DNA of 64,000 nt from Sphingomonas sp. BK345 (GTDB lineage: Bacteria; Pseudomonadota; Alphaproteobacteria; Sphingomonadales; Sphingomonadaceae), in assembly GCF_014193845.1 (NCBI RefSeq), contig NZ_JACHZX010000006.1, positions 62,001-126,000 on the forward strand, given 5' to 3'. The notes beneath the pieces were generated by a model. The model did no database searches. It was given only the letters and a program-made list of their open reading frames with translations, and was not told where the DNA came from. Shown piece after piece: positions 8,785 to 16,985 of this stretch. Position 1 is the stretch's first letter. Every line of letters begins with the position of its first letter. A program made the translations under genes and the position numbers.

Positions 8785-9182
8785 CGGCAGTCCGTCAGCA
8801 GCAGCGCGGGCGCGGCGGTGAACAGCACCGCGACGAAGCTCAGCCCCGCCAGCAGCAATGTCGCCGTGGCGAGAAAGCGCAGCCGGTCGATGTCGGTCCC
8901 CTCGTCGTGCGGCGGGTCGTCACCCGGCGTGCGCGACTGCACCCAGGCGATCCAGCCCGAGGCGAGGATGATCGCCAGCGCCGCCCCCGTGCCGACCACG
9001 AAGGCGACCGGGAAGCGCGGGAAGGCGCCGAGCTTGGCACAGCTCACCGCCACCCAGAGGTAGCAGAAGAGGAAGTGCACCGCCCAGACGGTCGGCGGCA
9101 CGATCAGCGTCCACAAGGTGACGCGCAGCCCGCGGACGCGCTCACCCAGACTCTGCCGGCCGCGGGGGGCGTCCTCTTTCAT
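8781..9182 (-). CDS. small membrane protein of the caa3 oxidase operon
   Basis: A 133-residue protein with three predicted membrane segments (LWTLIVPPTVWAVHFLFCYL, VAFVVGTGAALAIILASGWI, FLATATLLLAGLSFVAVLF). I do not recognise a named family, though small proteins of this layout recur in caa3 operons and may be an accessory subunit or assembly helper. It starts at 9182 inside the stop of the subunit I-III gene (ATGA) and ends inside the start of the ctaG-like gene (ATGA), so it is translationally coupled on both sides. Confidence 0.7.
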   Translation of the reverse strand: MKEDAPRGRQSLGERVRGLRVTLWTLIVPPTVWAVHFLFCYLWVAVSCAKLGAFPRFPVAFVVGTGAALAIILASGWIAWVQSRTPGDDPPHDEGTDIDRLRFLATATLLLAGLSFVAVLFTAAPALLLTDCR

Positions 9183-11704
9183 GCCGCCCCCGGAAACAGG
9201 CCGATGGTGGCGTAGGTCACTACCGCGGTCAGTGCCATGAAATGCTGGTAGACGGTGATGTTGCGCAGGTCGGCGTCGTGGCGAGGCGTCATCCGCCCGG
9301 CGAGACTCCGCGCCAGCGTATAGAGCTGCATGATCGCACCGACGCCGCAGTGCGCGGTCGTCCAGATCGCCAGCGTCCACACGATCGCGGGATAGACGTG
9401 GAGCTCGGGCTGCAGGCCGCTCAGCCACGGCCCCGCCAGCCCCGCGCCGATCGCGCCGAGCGACAGCAGCGCCGCCACTCCCAGCGCCGCGCGCGCGGCG
9501 CCGACCGCCTCACGCCGGTTGAGCTCGCGCGCGGCGACGGTCAGCGCCCAGCTCGCCAGCATCACCGCCATCGCCAGCATCGGCCAGAAGCTGCCCGGGC
9601 CGTCCAGGCCGGGGCCGCTGGGCGGGAAGTCCTCGTGCCGCGTCCAGAAGAAGAAATAGCCGAACACCAGCCCCGAGAAGGCAGTGGCGTCGGCCATCAT
9701 CGTGATGAACATCGCCCACCAGCCGCTCGCCGACGCGCCCGAGATGTACAGCGGCAGCACGATGCCGTGACCGATCGGCTTGCAGTCCTTCTCGGGGATC
9801 TCCGCGGTGCCGGTCCACAGCCAGTAGAGCACCAGCGCCAGCGTCACCACCGCGCCGACCAGCGCCGGCCAGTAGAGATGGTAGGTCGTCAGGATGAAGA
9901 CGCTGCCCAGCGCGATCGCGGTGAGCATCGGCACCACGCTCGGCCCGCCGAGCCGCAGCACCTGCACCGGCCGTGCGTCGAGCACGCTGGTGACGATCGT
10001 CTCGCGCCGGCCTTCTTCCGCGTCAGGCAGGAAGAAGCGGCCCTCGTCGACCTTGGCGACGAAGTTCGTCTGGTCCCAGATCGGGTAGCGGCTCTCGATC
10101 AGCGGGATCGAGCGAATCCCCCAGTCCTCGTCGTCGGGATGGGCGAGCCACTCGAGCGTTCCCGCGGCCCAGGGGTTGCGCGGCGACTTGGATCGGCGCG
10201 GGCTCAGCGCGAGGTCGACGCAGACCAGCAGCACGCCCGCGGCGAACACCCAGGAGCCGATCGTCGAGGCGAGGTTGAGCCCGCCGATGCCGAGCTCCTC
10301 CGGGTAGGTGAAGACGCGGCGCGGCATCCCCATCAGCCCGGAAAAATGCATCGGGAAGAAGGTGAGGTTGGCGCCGCCGAACAGCAGCCAGAAGGCGGTG
10401 CGCCCGATCCGGTCGGACAGCTTCTTTCCCGTGATCAGCGGCCAGTAATAATAGAGGCCGCCGAACAGCGGGATCAGCGTGCCGCCGATCAGCACGTAAT
10501 GCAGGTGCGCGACGATGAAATAGGTGTCGTGCGCCTGCCAGTCGAACGGCGCGATCGCCACCATCACGCCGGTCAACCCACCGATCACGAAGATCGCGAT
10601 CGAGCCTGTCACGTAGAGCAGCGGCGTCGACCAGGTCACGCGCCCGGCCCAGAGCGTCGCGATAAAGGCGAAGATCTGGATGCCGGTGGGGATCGCCACC
10701 GCCTCCGACGCGGCGGAGAAGAACGCCAGGCTGATCTTGGGCAGCCCGGTGGTGAACATATGATGCACCCACAGCCCGAAGCTGAGGAACGCCGTCCCCA
10801 CCGCCGCGAGCACGATCCACGGGTAGCCCAGCAGGTGGCGTCGCGCGAAGGTCGGCACGATCATCGCGAACAGCGCGATCGAGGGCAGGAAGACGATATA
10901 GACCTCGGGGTGGCCGAAGATCCAGAACAGGTGCTGCCACAGGATCGGGTCGCCGCCCTTGGCCGCGTCGAAGAAGGGCCAGCCGAGCAACCGCTCCAGC
11001 TCGAACAGCACGTCGCCGGCGATCAGCGGCGGGAAGGCGAACAGGATCATCACCGCGACCACCAGGATGTACCAGGCGTAGAGCGGCATCAGGTTGAGCC
11101 GCATGCCTGGCGGGCGGCACTTGAGCACGCCGGTGATCAGCTCCACCGCGGCGGCGACCGACGACACCTCGATGAAGCTCAGCCCCAGCATCCAGATGTC
11201 GGCGCCGAGCCCGCTCAGGTCGGTGCGCGTGGTGAAGGGCGGGTACATGAACCAGCCGCCGTCGGGCGCGGCGTCGAAGAAGATCGAGCCCGAGACGAAC
11301 ACGCCGCCGATCAGGAAGCTCCAGTATCCGAACGCGCTGAGCCGCGGGAACGGCAGGTCGCGCGCGCCGAGCAGCTGCGGCAGCAGGATGATCGAGACCG
11401 CCTCGAACATCGGCACCGCGAACAGGAACATCATCATCGAGCCGTGCAGCGTGAACAGCTGGTTGAAGGTCGACGGCGTGACCAGCTCGTTGCCCGGCTG
11501 CGCCAGCTGCACGCGCATGATCAGCGCGAGCACGCCGGCGAACAGCATGAAGCCGAACGCGGTCAGCGTGTACCACACGCCCACCTGGTTGTTGTTGGTG
11601 TCGGTCCAGCGCAGGAACAGGCCTTTGGGCGGCGCCCAGACGGCGCGCAGCCGCTCTTCCTGGGCTGCGCGCAGTGCGGGATCGTCCTGCGCGTGGAGGC
11701 TCAT
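9179..11704 (-). CDS. ctaD: cytochrome c oxidase subunit I-III fusion
   Basis: The 841-residue catalytic core of an aa3-type heme-copper oxidase: subunit I (residues ~1-560), a linker, and subunit III (~650-841) in one chain, as in Thermus-type caa3 oxidases. Subunit I ligands are visible: low-spin heme His in FTLHGSMMMF, CuB His and the cross-linked Tyr in FGHPEVY, the CuB pair in LWVHHMFTTG, and the heme His pair in HLHYVLIGG. FGHPEVY marks an A1-type D-channel. The subunit III part has HGIVLPLYISGASASGWW and YFFFWTRHEDFPPSGPG. It couples O2 reduction to proton pumping across the inner membrane. ATG at 11704 overlaps the subunit II stop by 4 nt. Confidence 0.96.
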   Translation of the reverse strand: MSLHAQDDPALRAAQEERLRAVWAPPKGLFLRWTDTNNNQVGVWYTLTAFGFMLFAGVLALIMRVQLAQPGNELVTPSTFNQLFTLHGSMMMFLFAVPMFEAVSIILLPQLLGARDLPFPRLSAFGYWSFLIGGVFVSGSIFFDAAPDGGWFMYPPFTTRTDLSGLGADIWMLGLSFIEVSSVAAAVELITGVLKCRPPGMRLNLMPLYAWYILVVAVMILFAFPPLIAGDVLFELERLLGWPFFDAAKGGDPILWQHLFWIFGHPEVYIVFLPSIALFAMIVPTFARRHLLGYPWIVLAAVGTAFLSFGLWVHHMFTTGLPKISLAFFSAASEAVAIPTGIQIFAFIATLWAGRVTWSTPLLYVTGSIAIFVIGGLTGVMVAIAPFDWQAHDTYFIVAHLHYVLIGGTLIPLFGGLYYYWPLITGKKLSDRIGRTAFWLLFGGANLTFFPMHFSGLMGMPRRVFTYPEELGIGGLNLASTIGSWVFAAGVLLVCVDLALSPRRSKSPRNPWAAGTLEWLAHPDDEDWGIRSIPLIESRYPIWDQTNFVAKVDEGRFFLPDAEEGRRETIVTSVLDARPVQVLRLGGPSVVPMLTAIALGSVFILTTYHLYWPALVGAVVTLALVLYWLWTGTAEIPEKDCKPIGHGIVLPLYISGASASGWWAMFITMMADATAFSGLVFGYFFFWTRHEDFPPSGPGLDGPGSFWPMLAMAVMLASWALTVAARELNRREAVGAARAALGVAALLSLGAIGAGLAGPWLSGLQPELHVYPAIVWTLAIWTTAHCGVGAIMQLYTLARSLAGRMTPRHDADLRNITVYQHFMALTAVVTYATIGLFPGAA

Positions 11705-12720
11705 CGGTTCGTCTCCAGCCAGCGCGCGATCGCGGCGGCGTCCTGCACGGACATCTGCGGGTAAGCGGGCATGCGCGCGCCGGGCTTCACCGCGGGCGCG
11801 TCGCGGATGAATCGGACGAGGTTGGCGGTGGTGAGCGGCTGGATCCCCGCCGCCATGGTCGCGCGGCTGCCGAGATGCGTGAGGTCGGGGCCGATCGCGC
11901 CCGCCGCGCCGGTCCCGCGCACCACGTGGCAGCCGCCGCAGCCGTGGGCGTCGAACAGCCGCGCACCCGCCGCGGCGGCAGTGGTGACCGGGCGGCGCTC
12001 GGCGGCGAGCCAGGCGTCGAAGGCGGCGGGCTCCATCGCCACCACGTCGAACGCCATCAGCGCGTGGCTCAGCCCGCAGAACTCGGCGCATTGCCCGCGG
12101 AACCGCCCCGCGCGCGTCGCGTGGACGACGAGCGTGTTGGTGCGCCCCGGCACCATGTCCATCTTGCCGGCGAGCCCTGGCACCCAGAAGCTGTGCAGCA
12201 CGTCGCCACCCTCGAGCGCGAGCACGACGTCCCGCCCGACCGGCAGGCGCAGCTCGTTGGCCGAGGTCACCGCGGCGGCGCCGGCGGGTCGATAGGCCAT
12301 GCGCCACCAGAATTGCTCGCCCGTCACGGTGACGCGCAGGTCATCGCGGGCGGCGCGGATCGGGCGCATCGCGGGCAAAGTCGCGACGAGCAACGTGAGC
12401 AGGACGACGCTGGGCACGATACCACCCGCCCACAACACCAGCCGCATCCCCTGCCGGTGGGTCAGCGCGCCCTCGCGCGAGCGCGACGCGGTGACCATCA
12501 GCGCGGCGAGCGCCAGCGCGATCACGACCGCGCCGAGCACCATCCATCCGGTCAGCCCGGCGAGCCAGGCGGCCTCCGTGCCGAATGTCGTGAATGCGGA
12601 TTGGCGCCCCGAGCCGATGATCCTGTCCCCCTCGGTCGAGAAGGATCTTGATAAAGCTTTGTTCCTGACCGCGCGGTGACGAAATGTTGCTGCGGTATCG
12701 ATTGCATCATCTCTTTGCAC
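11701..12720 (-). CDS. ctaC: cytochrome c oxidase subunit II with fused cytochrome c
   Basis: First gene of the oxidase operon. After a non-membrane N-terminus come two membrane helices (LTGWMVLGAVVIALALAALM and LWAGGIVPSVVLLTLLVATL), then the CuA cupredoxin domain with its ligands in GDVLHSFWVPG and GQCAEFCGLSHALM, then a C-terminal cytochrome c domain with heme site CGGCH and distal Met in GARMPAYP. This makes the enzyme caa3 type. The start is uncertain: ATG at 12720 has only an adjacent AAAGAG, an in-frame GTG lies at 12732, and homologues often begin nearer the SAFTTFGTEAAWL region. 339 residues as given. Confidence 0.92.
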   Translation of the reverse strand: MQRDDAIDTAATFRHRAVRNKALSRSFSTEGDRIIGSGRQSAFTTFGTEAAWLAGLTGWMVLGAVVIALALAALMVTASRSREGALTHRQGMRLVLWAGGIVPSVVLLTLLVATLPAMRPIRAARDDLRVTVTGEQFWWRMAYRPAGAAAVTSANELRLPVGRDVVLALEGGDVLHSFWVPGLAGKMDMVPGRTNTLVVHATRAGRFRGQCAEFCGLSHALMAFDVVAMEPAAFDAWLAAERRPVTTAAAAGARLFDAHGCGGCHVVRGTGAAGAIGPDLTHLGSRATMAAGIQPLTTANLVRFIRDAPAVKPGARMPAYPQMSVQDAAAIARWLETNR

Positions 12721-12721
12721 A

Positions 12722-12803
12722 CCGGGGCAGGCCGGGGTCCAGGTGGGGAACGTCGGTGCGACTTAACAGTGTCGCCTAATTGGGCCCCGGCCTGCGCCGG
12801 GGA
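12722..12803. repeat. intergenic inverted-repeat element, GGCCGGGGTCC family (copy 1)
   Basis: About 80 nt with GCAGGCCGGGGTCC at the left and GGGCCCCGGCCTGC at the right as inverted arms, next to the repeat at 12841. Related elements lie at 27535, 34746 and 36996. Confidence 0.65.
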
Positions 12804-12840
12804 ACAGCCAATGAAGACGAGCGGCATCTCTCCCCAGTTG

Positions 12841-12936
12841 CGTCATCCTGAACTCGGTTCAGGATCCGCCATGCCGCCCACCAAAGCGCGGCGGCGCCTG
12901 CGCGACAGTGGATCCTGAAACCAGTTCAGGATGACG
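12841..12936. repeat. intergenic inverted-repeat element, CTGAA-GGTTCAGG family
   Basis: A 96-nt element with arms CGTCATCCTGAACTCGGTTC and GAAACCAGTTCAGGATGACG in inverted orientation. The same right arm occurs in the hybrid element at 14624. Together with the neighbour at 12722 it fills most of the gap between the oxidase operon and the GH13 gene. Confidence 0.75.
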
Positions 12937-13017
12937 CCCGATCCCTACGATCCCTCCCGGCTCCGAGCACGAGACCAGCCCACGCAACATCTCGTCCGCC
13001 GGAAGGTTATCCCAGCG

Positions 13018-14589
13018 ATGCGCCACCCCGACGAAGCGCTGCCGCCCTGGTGGGAGAGCGGCACGGTCTACCAGATCTACCCGCGCTCGTTCCAGGACAG
13101 CGACGGCGACGGTGTCGGCGACCTTGCCGGGATCGAGCGCCGGCTCGACCATGTCACCGCGCTCGGCGTCGACGCCATCTGGCTGTCGCCGATCTTCCCC
13201 TCGCCGATGGCCGACTTCGGCTATGACGTCGCCGACTATTGCGGGATCGAGCCGATGTTCGGCGACCTCGCCGCCTTCGACCGGCTGCTCGCCGCCGCGC
13301 ACGCGCGCGGGCTCAGGCTGCTGCTCGACTTCGTCCCCAATCACTCGTCCGACCAGCACCCCTGGTTTCAGGCGAGCCGCTCGAGCCGCACCGACCCGAG
13401 GCGCGACTGGTATATCTGGCGCGATCCCGCCCCCGAGGGCGGGCCGCCCAACAACTGGATCAGCGACTTCGGCGGCTCGGCCTGGGAATATGACGCCGCG
13501 ACCGGGCAATATTACCTGCACGCCTTCCTCAGGCAGCAGCCCGATCTCAACTGGCGCAACCCGGCGCTGAAGGCGGCGATGCTCGACGTCATGCGCTTCT
13601 GGTTCGACCGCGGCGTCGACGGCTTCCGCATCGACGTGCTGTGGCATATCATCAAGGCGGAGGGACTGCCCGACAACCCAGCCAACCCTTATTGGCGCCC
13701 CGGCATCACCGAGCGCGACCGGCTGATCCAGCAGCATTCCACCGACCAGCCCGAGGCGCACGCGATCGCCGCCGAGATGCGCGCGCTGGCGGACAGCTAC
13801 GGAGAGCGCGTGCTGATCGGCGAGATCTTCCTGCCCAACGAGCGCCACGCGCGCTGGTACGGCACACTCGAGCGGCCGCAGGTACACCTGCCCTTCAACT
13901 TCCAGCTGATCGAGAATGCGTGGGACGCGGCGTCGCTGCGGCGCGTGATCGGCGACTATGAGGCGTCGCTGCCGCCGCACGGCTGGCCCAACTGGGTGAT
14001 CGGCAGCCATGACGCGCCGCGCATCGCCGCGCGGGTGGGCGAAGCGCAGGCACGCGTCGCGGCGATGCTGCTGCTGACGCTACGCGGCACACCGACGCTC
14101 TACCAGGGCGACGAGCTCGGCATCGGCCGAGTCGATATCCCGCCCGAGCGCGTGCGCGACCCGCAGGAGCTGCGCCAGCCCGGCATCGGCATCGGCCGCG
14201 ACCGCTCGCGCACGCCGATGCCGTGGGACTCGAGCCCGTTCGCCGGCTTCTCCACGGTCGAGCCGTGGCTGCCGCTCAACCCGGACTGGCGCACGCGCAA
14301 CGTCGCCGCGCAGGAGACCGATCCGCAATCGATGCTGGCGCTCTACCGCCGTTTGATCGCACTGCGCCGCGCGCACCCGGCGCTGGCGGTCGGCGACTTC
14401 GCGCTGGTCGACGCCGCGCCCGACGTGCTGGCGTACGAGCGGCGCGACGGCGACGCGATGCTGCGCGTGGCGCTCAACCTCTCGGCCGAGCCGCGCCCGC
14501 TGCCGTTCGGCGGCGAGGTGCTGCTGTCGACGCTCGACGGCGCGGGTGACGGCGTGCTGCGAGGGGACGAGGGCGTGGTGATGCGTTAG
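13018..14589 (+). CDS. GH13 alpha-glucosidase / oligo-glucosidase
   Basis: A 523-residue cytoplasmic-type alpha-glucosidase (no signal peptide) that hydrolyses or transfers terminal alpha-glucosyl residues. The four GH13 regions are present: DFVPNH; GFRIDVLWH with nucleophile D206; LIGEIF with acid/base E269; and GSHDAPR with stabiliser D332. The opening block TVYQIYPRSFQDSDGDGVGD is typical of the maltase/oligo-1,6-glucosidase branch. ATG at 13018 has GGAAGG upstream; the frame is open earlier but only through repeat sequence. The next gene is a GT4 glycosyltransferase, suggesting a shared role in oligosaccharide or storage-sugar handling, which is inference. Confidence 0.93.
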   Translation: MRHPDEALPPWWESGTVYQIYPRSFQDSDGDGVGDLAGIERRLDHVTALGVDAIWLSPIFPSPMADFGYDVADYCGIEPMFGDLAAFDRLLAAAHARGLRLLLDFVPNHSSDQHPWFQASRSSRTDPRRDWYIWRDPAPEGGPPNNWISDFGGSAWEYDAATGQYYLHAFLRQQPDLNWRNPALKAAMLDVMRFWFDRGVDGFRIDVLWHIIKAEGLPDNPANPYWRPGITERDRLIQQHSTDQPEAHAIAAEMRALADSYGERVLIGEIFLPNERHARWYGTLERPQVHLPFNFQLIENAWDAASLRRVIGDYEASLPPHGWPNWVIGSHDAPRIAARVGEAQARVAAMLLLTLRGTPTLYQGDELGIGRVDIPPERVRDPQELRQPGIGIGRDRSRTPMPWDSSPFAGFSTVEPWLPLNPDWRTRNVAAQETDPQSMLALYRRLIALRRAHPALAVGDFALVDAAPDVLAYERRDGDAMLRVALNLSAEPRPLPFGGEVLLSTLDGAGDGVLRGDEGVVMR

Positions 14590-14623
14590 GTATGTACGCG
14601 CACGCCGACACCGTCGCTTCATC

Positions 14624-14719
14624 CGTCTTCCCGGACTTGGTCCGGGATCCACCGTGCCGCAGACGAACCGGCCGCGATGCCTGTGGTGACGTGGATCCTG
14701 AAACGAGTTCAGGATGACG
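14624..14719. repeat. hybrid intergenic repeat: left arm of one family, right arm of another
   Basis: A 96-nt element. The left arm CCCGGACTTGGTCCGGGATC plus the following CACCGTGCCGCAGAC matches the copy at 21044. The right arm GTGGATCCTGAAACGAGTTC followed by AGGATGACG matches the copy at 12841. The two outer tips (CGTC..GACG) still pair but the palindromic cores differ. Confidence 0.75.
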
Positions 14720-14766
14720 TCAGGAGAAGGGGGAACGCCCACGCCCCGCATGACGAAGGACCACAT

Positions 14767-15774
14767 ATGAAGATCGCCATGCTCGCCCCGATCGCCTGGC
14801 GCACCCCGCCGCGCCATTATGGCCCGTGGGAGCTCGTCACGCACCTGCTCACCGAAGCGCTGGTCGCGCGCGGCATCGACGTCACGCTCTTCGCCACGCT
14901 CGACAGCCTCACCGCGGGCACGCTCGACGGCGTCGTCCCCGCGCCCTATTCGGAGGATCCCAGCATCGACGCCAAGGTATGGGAATACCGCCATCTCGCG
15001 CACGTGTTCGAGCAGGCCGACCAGTTCGACCTGATCCACAACCAGGCCGATTTCCCCGCGCACGCCTTCGCGCGGCTGGTCGACACGCCGCTGGTGACGA
15101 CGATCCACGGCTTCTCGTCCGACCGTATCCTGCCGATGTACCAGCCGTTCCAGGATCGCGTCCATTATGTCGCGATCAGCGACGCCGACCGTCACCCCGC
15201 GCTGCGCTATGCCGCGACGATCCACCACGGCATCCCGCTCGACGACTTCGCCTTCGATCCGCGCGGCAGCGACGACCTGCTCTTCTTCGGCCGCATCCAC
15301 CCCGACAAGGGCGCCGAGGAAGCGATCGCCGCGGCGCGCGCGAGCGGGCGCCAGCTGCACCTGTACGGCATCGTGCAGGACCAGGGCTATCACGAGCGCG
15401 CCGTGGCGCCCGCGCTCGGTGGCGCGGGGGTGACGTGGCACGGCGCGGTCGGCGGCGCCGAGCGGGTCGCCGCGCTGGGGCGTGCCCGCGCGTTGCTGCA
15501 CCTGATCAACTTCGACGAGCCGTTCGGCCTCTCGGTGGTGGAGGCGATGGCGTGCGGCACGCCGGTGATCGCCAACCGTCGCGGCGCGATGCCCGAGCTG
15601 ATCGAGCATGGCGTCACCGGCTTCCTGGTCGAGAACGTCGACCAGGCGGTGGAGGCGATCGAGCATGTCGGCGAGCTCGACCGCGCCGCCTGCCGCCGCC
15701 GCGTCGAGGAACGCTTCAGCGTCGAGCGCATGGCCGACGACTATGCCGCGCTGTACCGGCGGATCATCGGCTAA
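14767..15774 (+). CDS. glycosyltransferase family 4 protein
   Basis: A 335-residue retaining GT-B glycosyltransferase, cytoplasmic. The N-terminal acceptor domain starts MKIAMLAPIAWRTPPRHYGP and contains the family-typical FDLIHNQADFPAHAFARL. The C-terminal nucleotide-sugar domain has LLFFGRIHPDKGAEEAI and the GT4 signature DEPFGLSVVEAMACGTPVIA with the conserved E-x7-E pair. ATG at 14767 follows GAAGGA. Donor and product are not predictable from sequence; proximity to a GH13 enzyme hints at glucan or glucoside metabolism. Confidence 0.9.
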   Translation: MKIAMLAPIAWRTPPRHYGPWELVTHLLTEALVARGIDVTLFATLDSLTAGTLDGVVPAPYSEDPSIDAKVWEYRHLAHVFEQADQFDLIHNQADFPAHAFARLVDTPLVTTIHGFSSDRILPMYQPFQDRVHYVAISDADRHPALRYAATIHHGIPLDDFAFDPRGSDDLLFFGRIHPDKGAEEAIAAARASGRQLHLYGIVQDQGYHERAVAPALGGAGVTWHGAVGGAERVAALGRARALLHLINFDEPFGLSVVEAMACGTPVIANRRGAMPELIEHGVTGFLVENVDQAVEAIEHVGELDRAACRRRVEERFSVERMADDYAALYRRIIG

Positions 15775-15812
15775 GGGCGCGAGTCGGACGCCCGGCTCGC
15801 CTCAACCCGTAC

Positions 15813-15909
15813 CGTCATGCCGGACTTGGTCCGGGATCCACGGCGCCGCGCCCTCAGCGGCCGTCGAGCAGGCGGAGGGGTGGATGCTGGACCAAGTCCG
15901 GGATGACGG
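15813..15909. repeat. intergenic inverted-repeat element, CCGGACTTGGTCCGG family (copy 2)
   Basis: A 97-nt element with left arm CATGCCGGACTTGGTCCGGG and right arm GCTGGACCAAGTCCGGGATG, inverted, with GTCA/TGAC tips. It lies between the GT4 gene and the glutaredoxin-MauE gene. Confidence 0.8.
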
Positions 15910-16026
15910 AAGGGCGGGGTGAAGAGCGTCGGAGCGCGGCCGACATTCAGCTCCATCAGCCGCCGCTCACCACTAGCACCCACCCCGCGCTGGCGAGCGG
16001 CGTCCGCGGCCCTTATCTCCCACGGC

Positions 16027-16770
16027 ATGACCGCTTCGCCCGAACGCCGCGCCACGCTCTACCGCATGGTCATGCCCGGCCACACCTGCCCTTATGGCCT
16101 CAAGGCCAAGGATCTGCTGGAGCGCCGCGGCTACACCGTCGTGGACCATCCGCTGCGCACGCGCGAGGAGACCGACGCCTTCAAGGCCGCGCACGGCGTC
16201 AGGACCACACCGCAGACCTTCATCGCGGGCGAGCGCGTCGGCGGCTACGACGATCTGCGCCGCCACTTCGGCCAGCGCGTCGCGGCGGCGGGCGAGACCA
16301 GCTACCGCCCCGTGGTTGCGGTCTTCGCGATGACCGCGCTGATGGCGCTCGCGGCCAGTCACGCCGCCTACGGCACGCCGTTGACGGTACGCGCGGGCGA
16401 GTGGTTCATCGCCTTCAGCATGTGCGTGCTCGCGTTGCTCAAGCTGCAGGACGTCGAGACCTTCTCGACCATGTTCCTCAACTACGACCTGCTGGCGCAA
16501 CGCTGGGTGCGCTACGGCTATGTCTATCCCTATGCCGAGGGGCTGGCGGGCGTGCTGATGGCGGCGCACGCGGCGGACTGGCTGTCGGTGCCGATCGCGC
16601 TGGTGATCGGCGGCATCGGCGCGGTCTCGGTGGTCAAGGCGGTCTACATCGACCGGCGCGAGCTGAAATGCGCGTGCGTCGGTGGCGCCACCCGCGTGCC
16701 GCTCGGCTTCGTGTCGCTCACCGAGAACGTGATGATGGTCGCGATGGCGCTATGGATGGCGGCGCGATGA
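16027..16770 (+). CDS. glutaredoxin-MauE membrane fusion protein
   Basis: A 247-residue fusion. Residues ~5-85 are a glutaredoxin-like domain with active site CPYG (single catalytic Cys, second Cys replaced by Gly) and the cis-Pro element TTPQTFIAGERVGGYDD. Residues ~100-247 hold four membrane segments resembling the MauE/DoxX family, with a conserved-looking pair CACVG near residue 215. MauE-type proteins act in periplasmic disulfide or redox maturation, so a membrane-bound thiol role is likely, but the partner is unknown. ATG at 16027 is chosen because it directly precedes the glutaredoxin fold; in-frame starts further upstream add repeat-derived residues. Confidence 0.82.
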   Translation: MTASPERRATLYRMVMPGHTCPYGLKAKDLLERRGYTVVDHPLRTREETDAFKAAHGVRTTPQTFIAGERVGGYDDLRRHFGQRVAAAGETSYRPVVAVFAMTALMALAASHAAYGTPLTVRAGEWFIAFSMCVLALLKLQDVETFSTMFLNYDLLAQRWVRYGYVYPYAEGLAGVLMAAHAADWLSVPIALVIGGIGAVSVVKAVYIDRRELKCACVGGATRVPLGFVSLTENVMMVAMALWMAAR

Positions 16771-16985
16771 CCCTCGGCGCCGACGCGCGAGAGGAAAGAT
16801 ACGAGACTTTCCGCAAATAGATGCGCCGTTCGCGCAGACACAAAACGTAATCCTGCTGGAGGACGCCTGTCACGGCGAAGTCGTTGACTCCTCGTTAACC
16901 AGAAGCTGTCTGGTCGCGGGCGAGCGCGATCCGGGAGACGTCGCGATCTCTGCTTCGCCCGACGACAACAGAGGGAGTTGCGATC

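Noticed and set aside
9242-11764. 840-codon open frame on the plus strand
   Set aside because: It lies opposite the oxidase subunit I-III gene, its product is an Arg/His/Gln-rich low-complexity chain, and the minus-strand gene has full family motifs. It is an antisense artefact of high GC.
12984-13008. GCAAC-N16-GGTT, EcfG-like match before the GH13 gene
   Set aside because: Two mismatches, and the predicted start would leave only a few nt before the ATG, removing the visible GGAAGG ribosome site.
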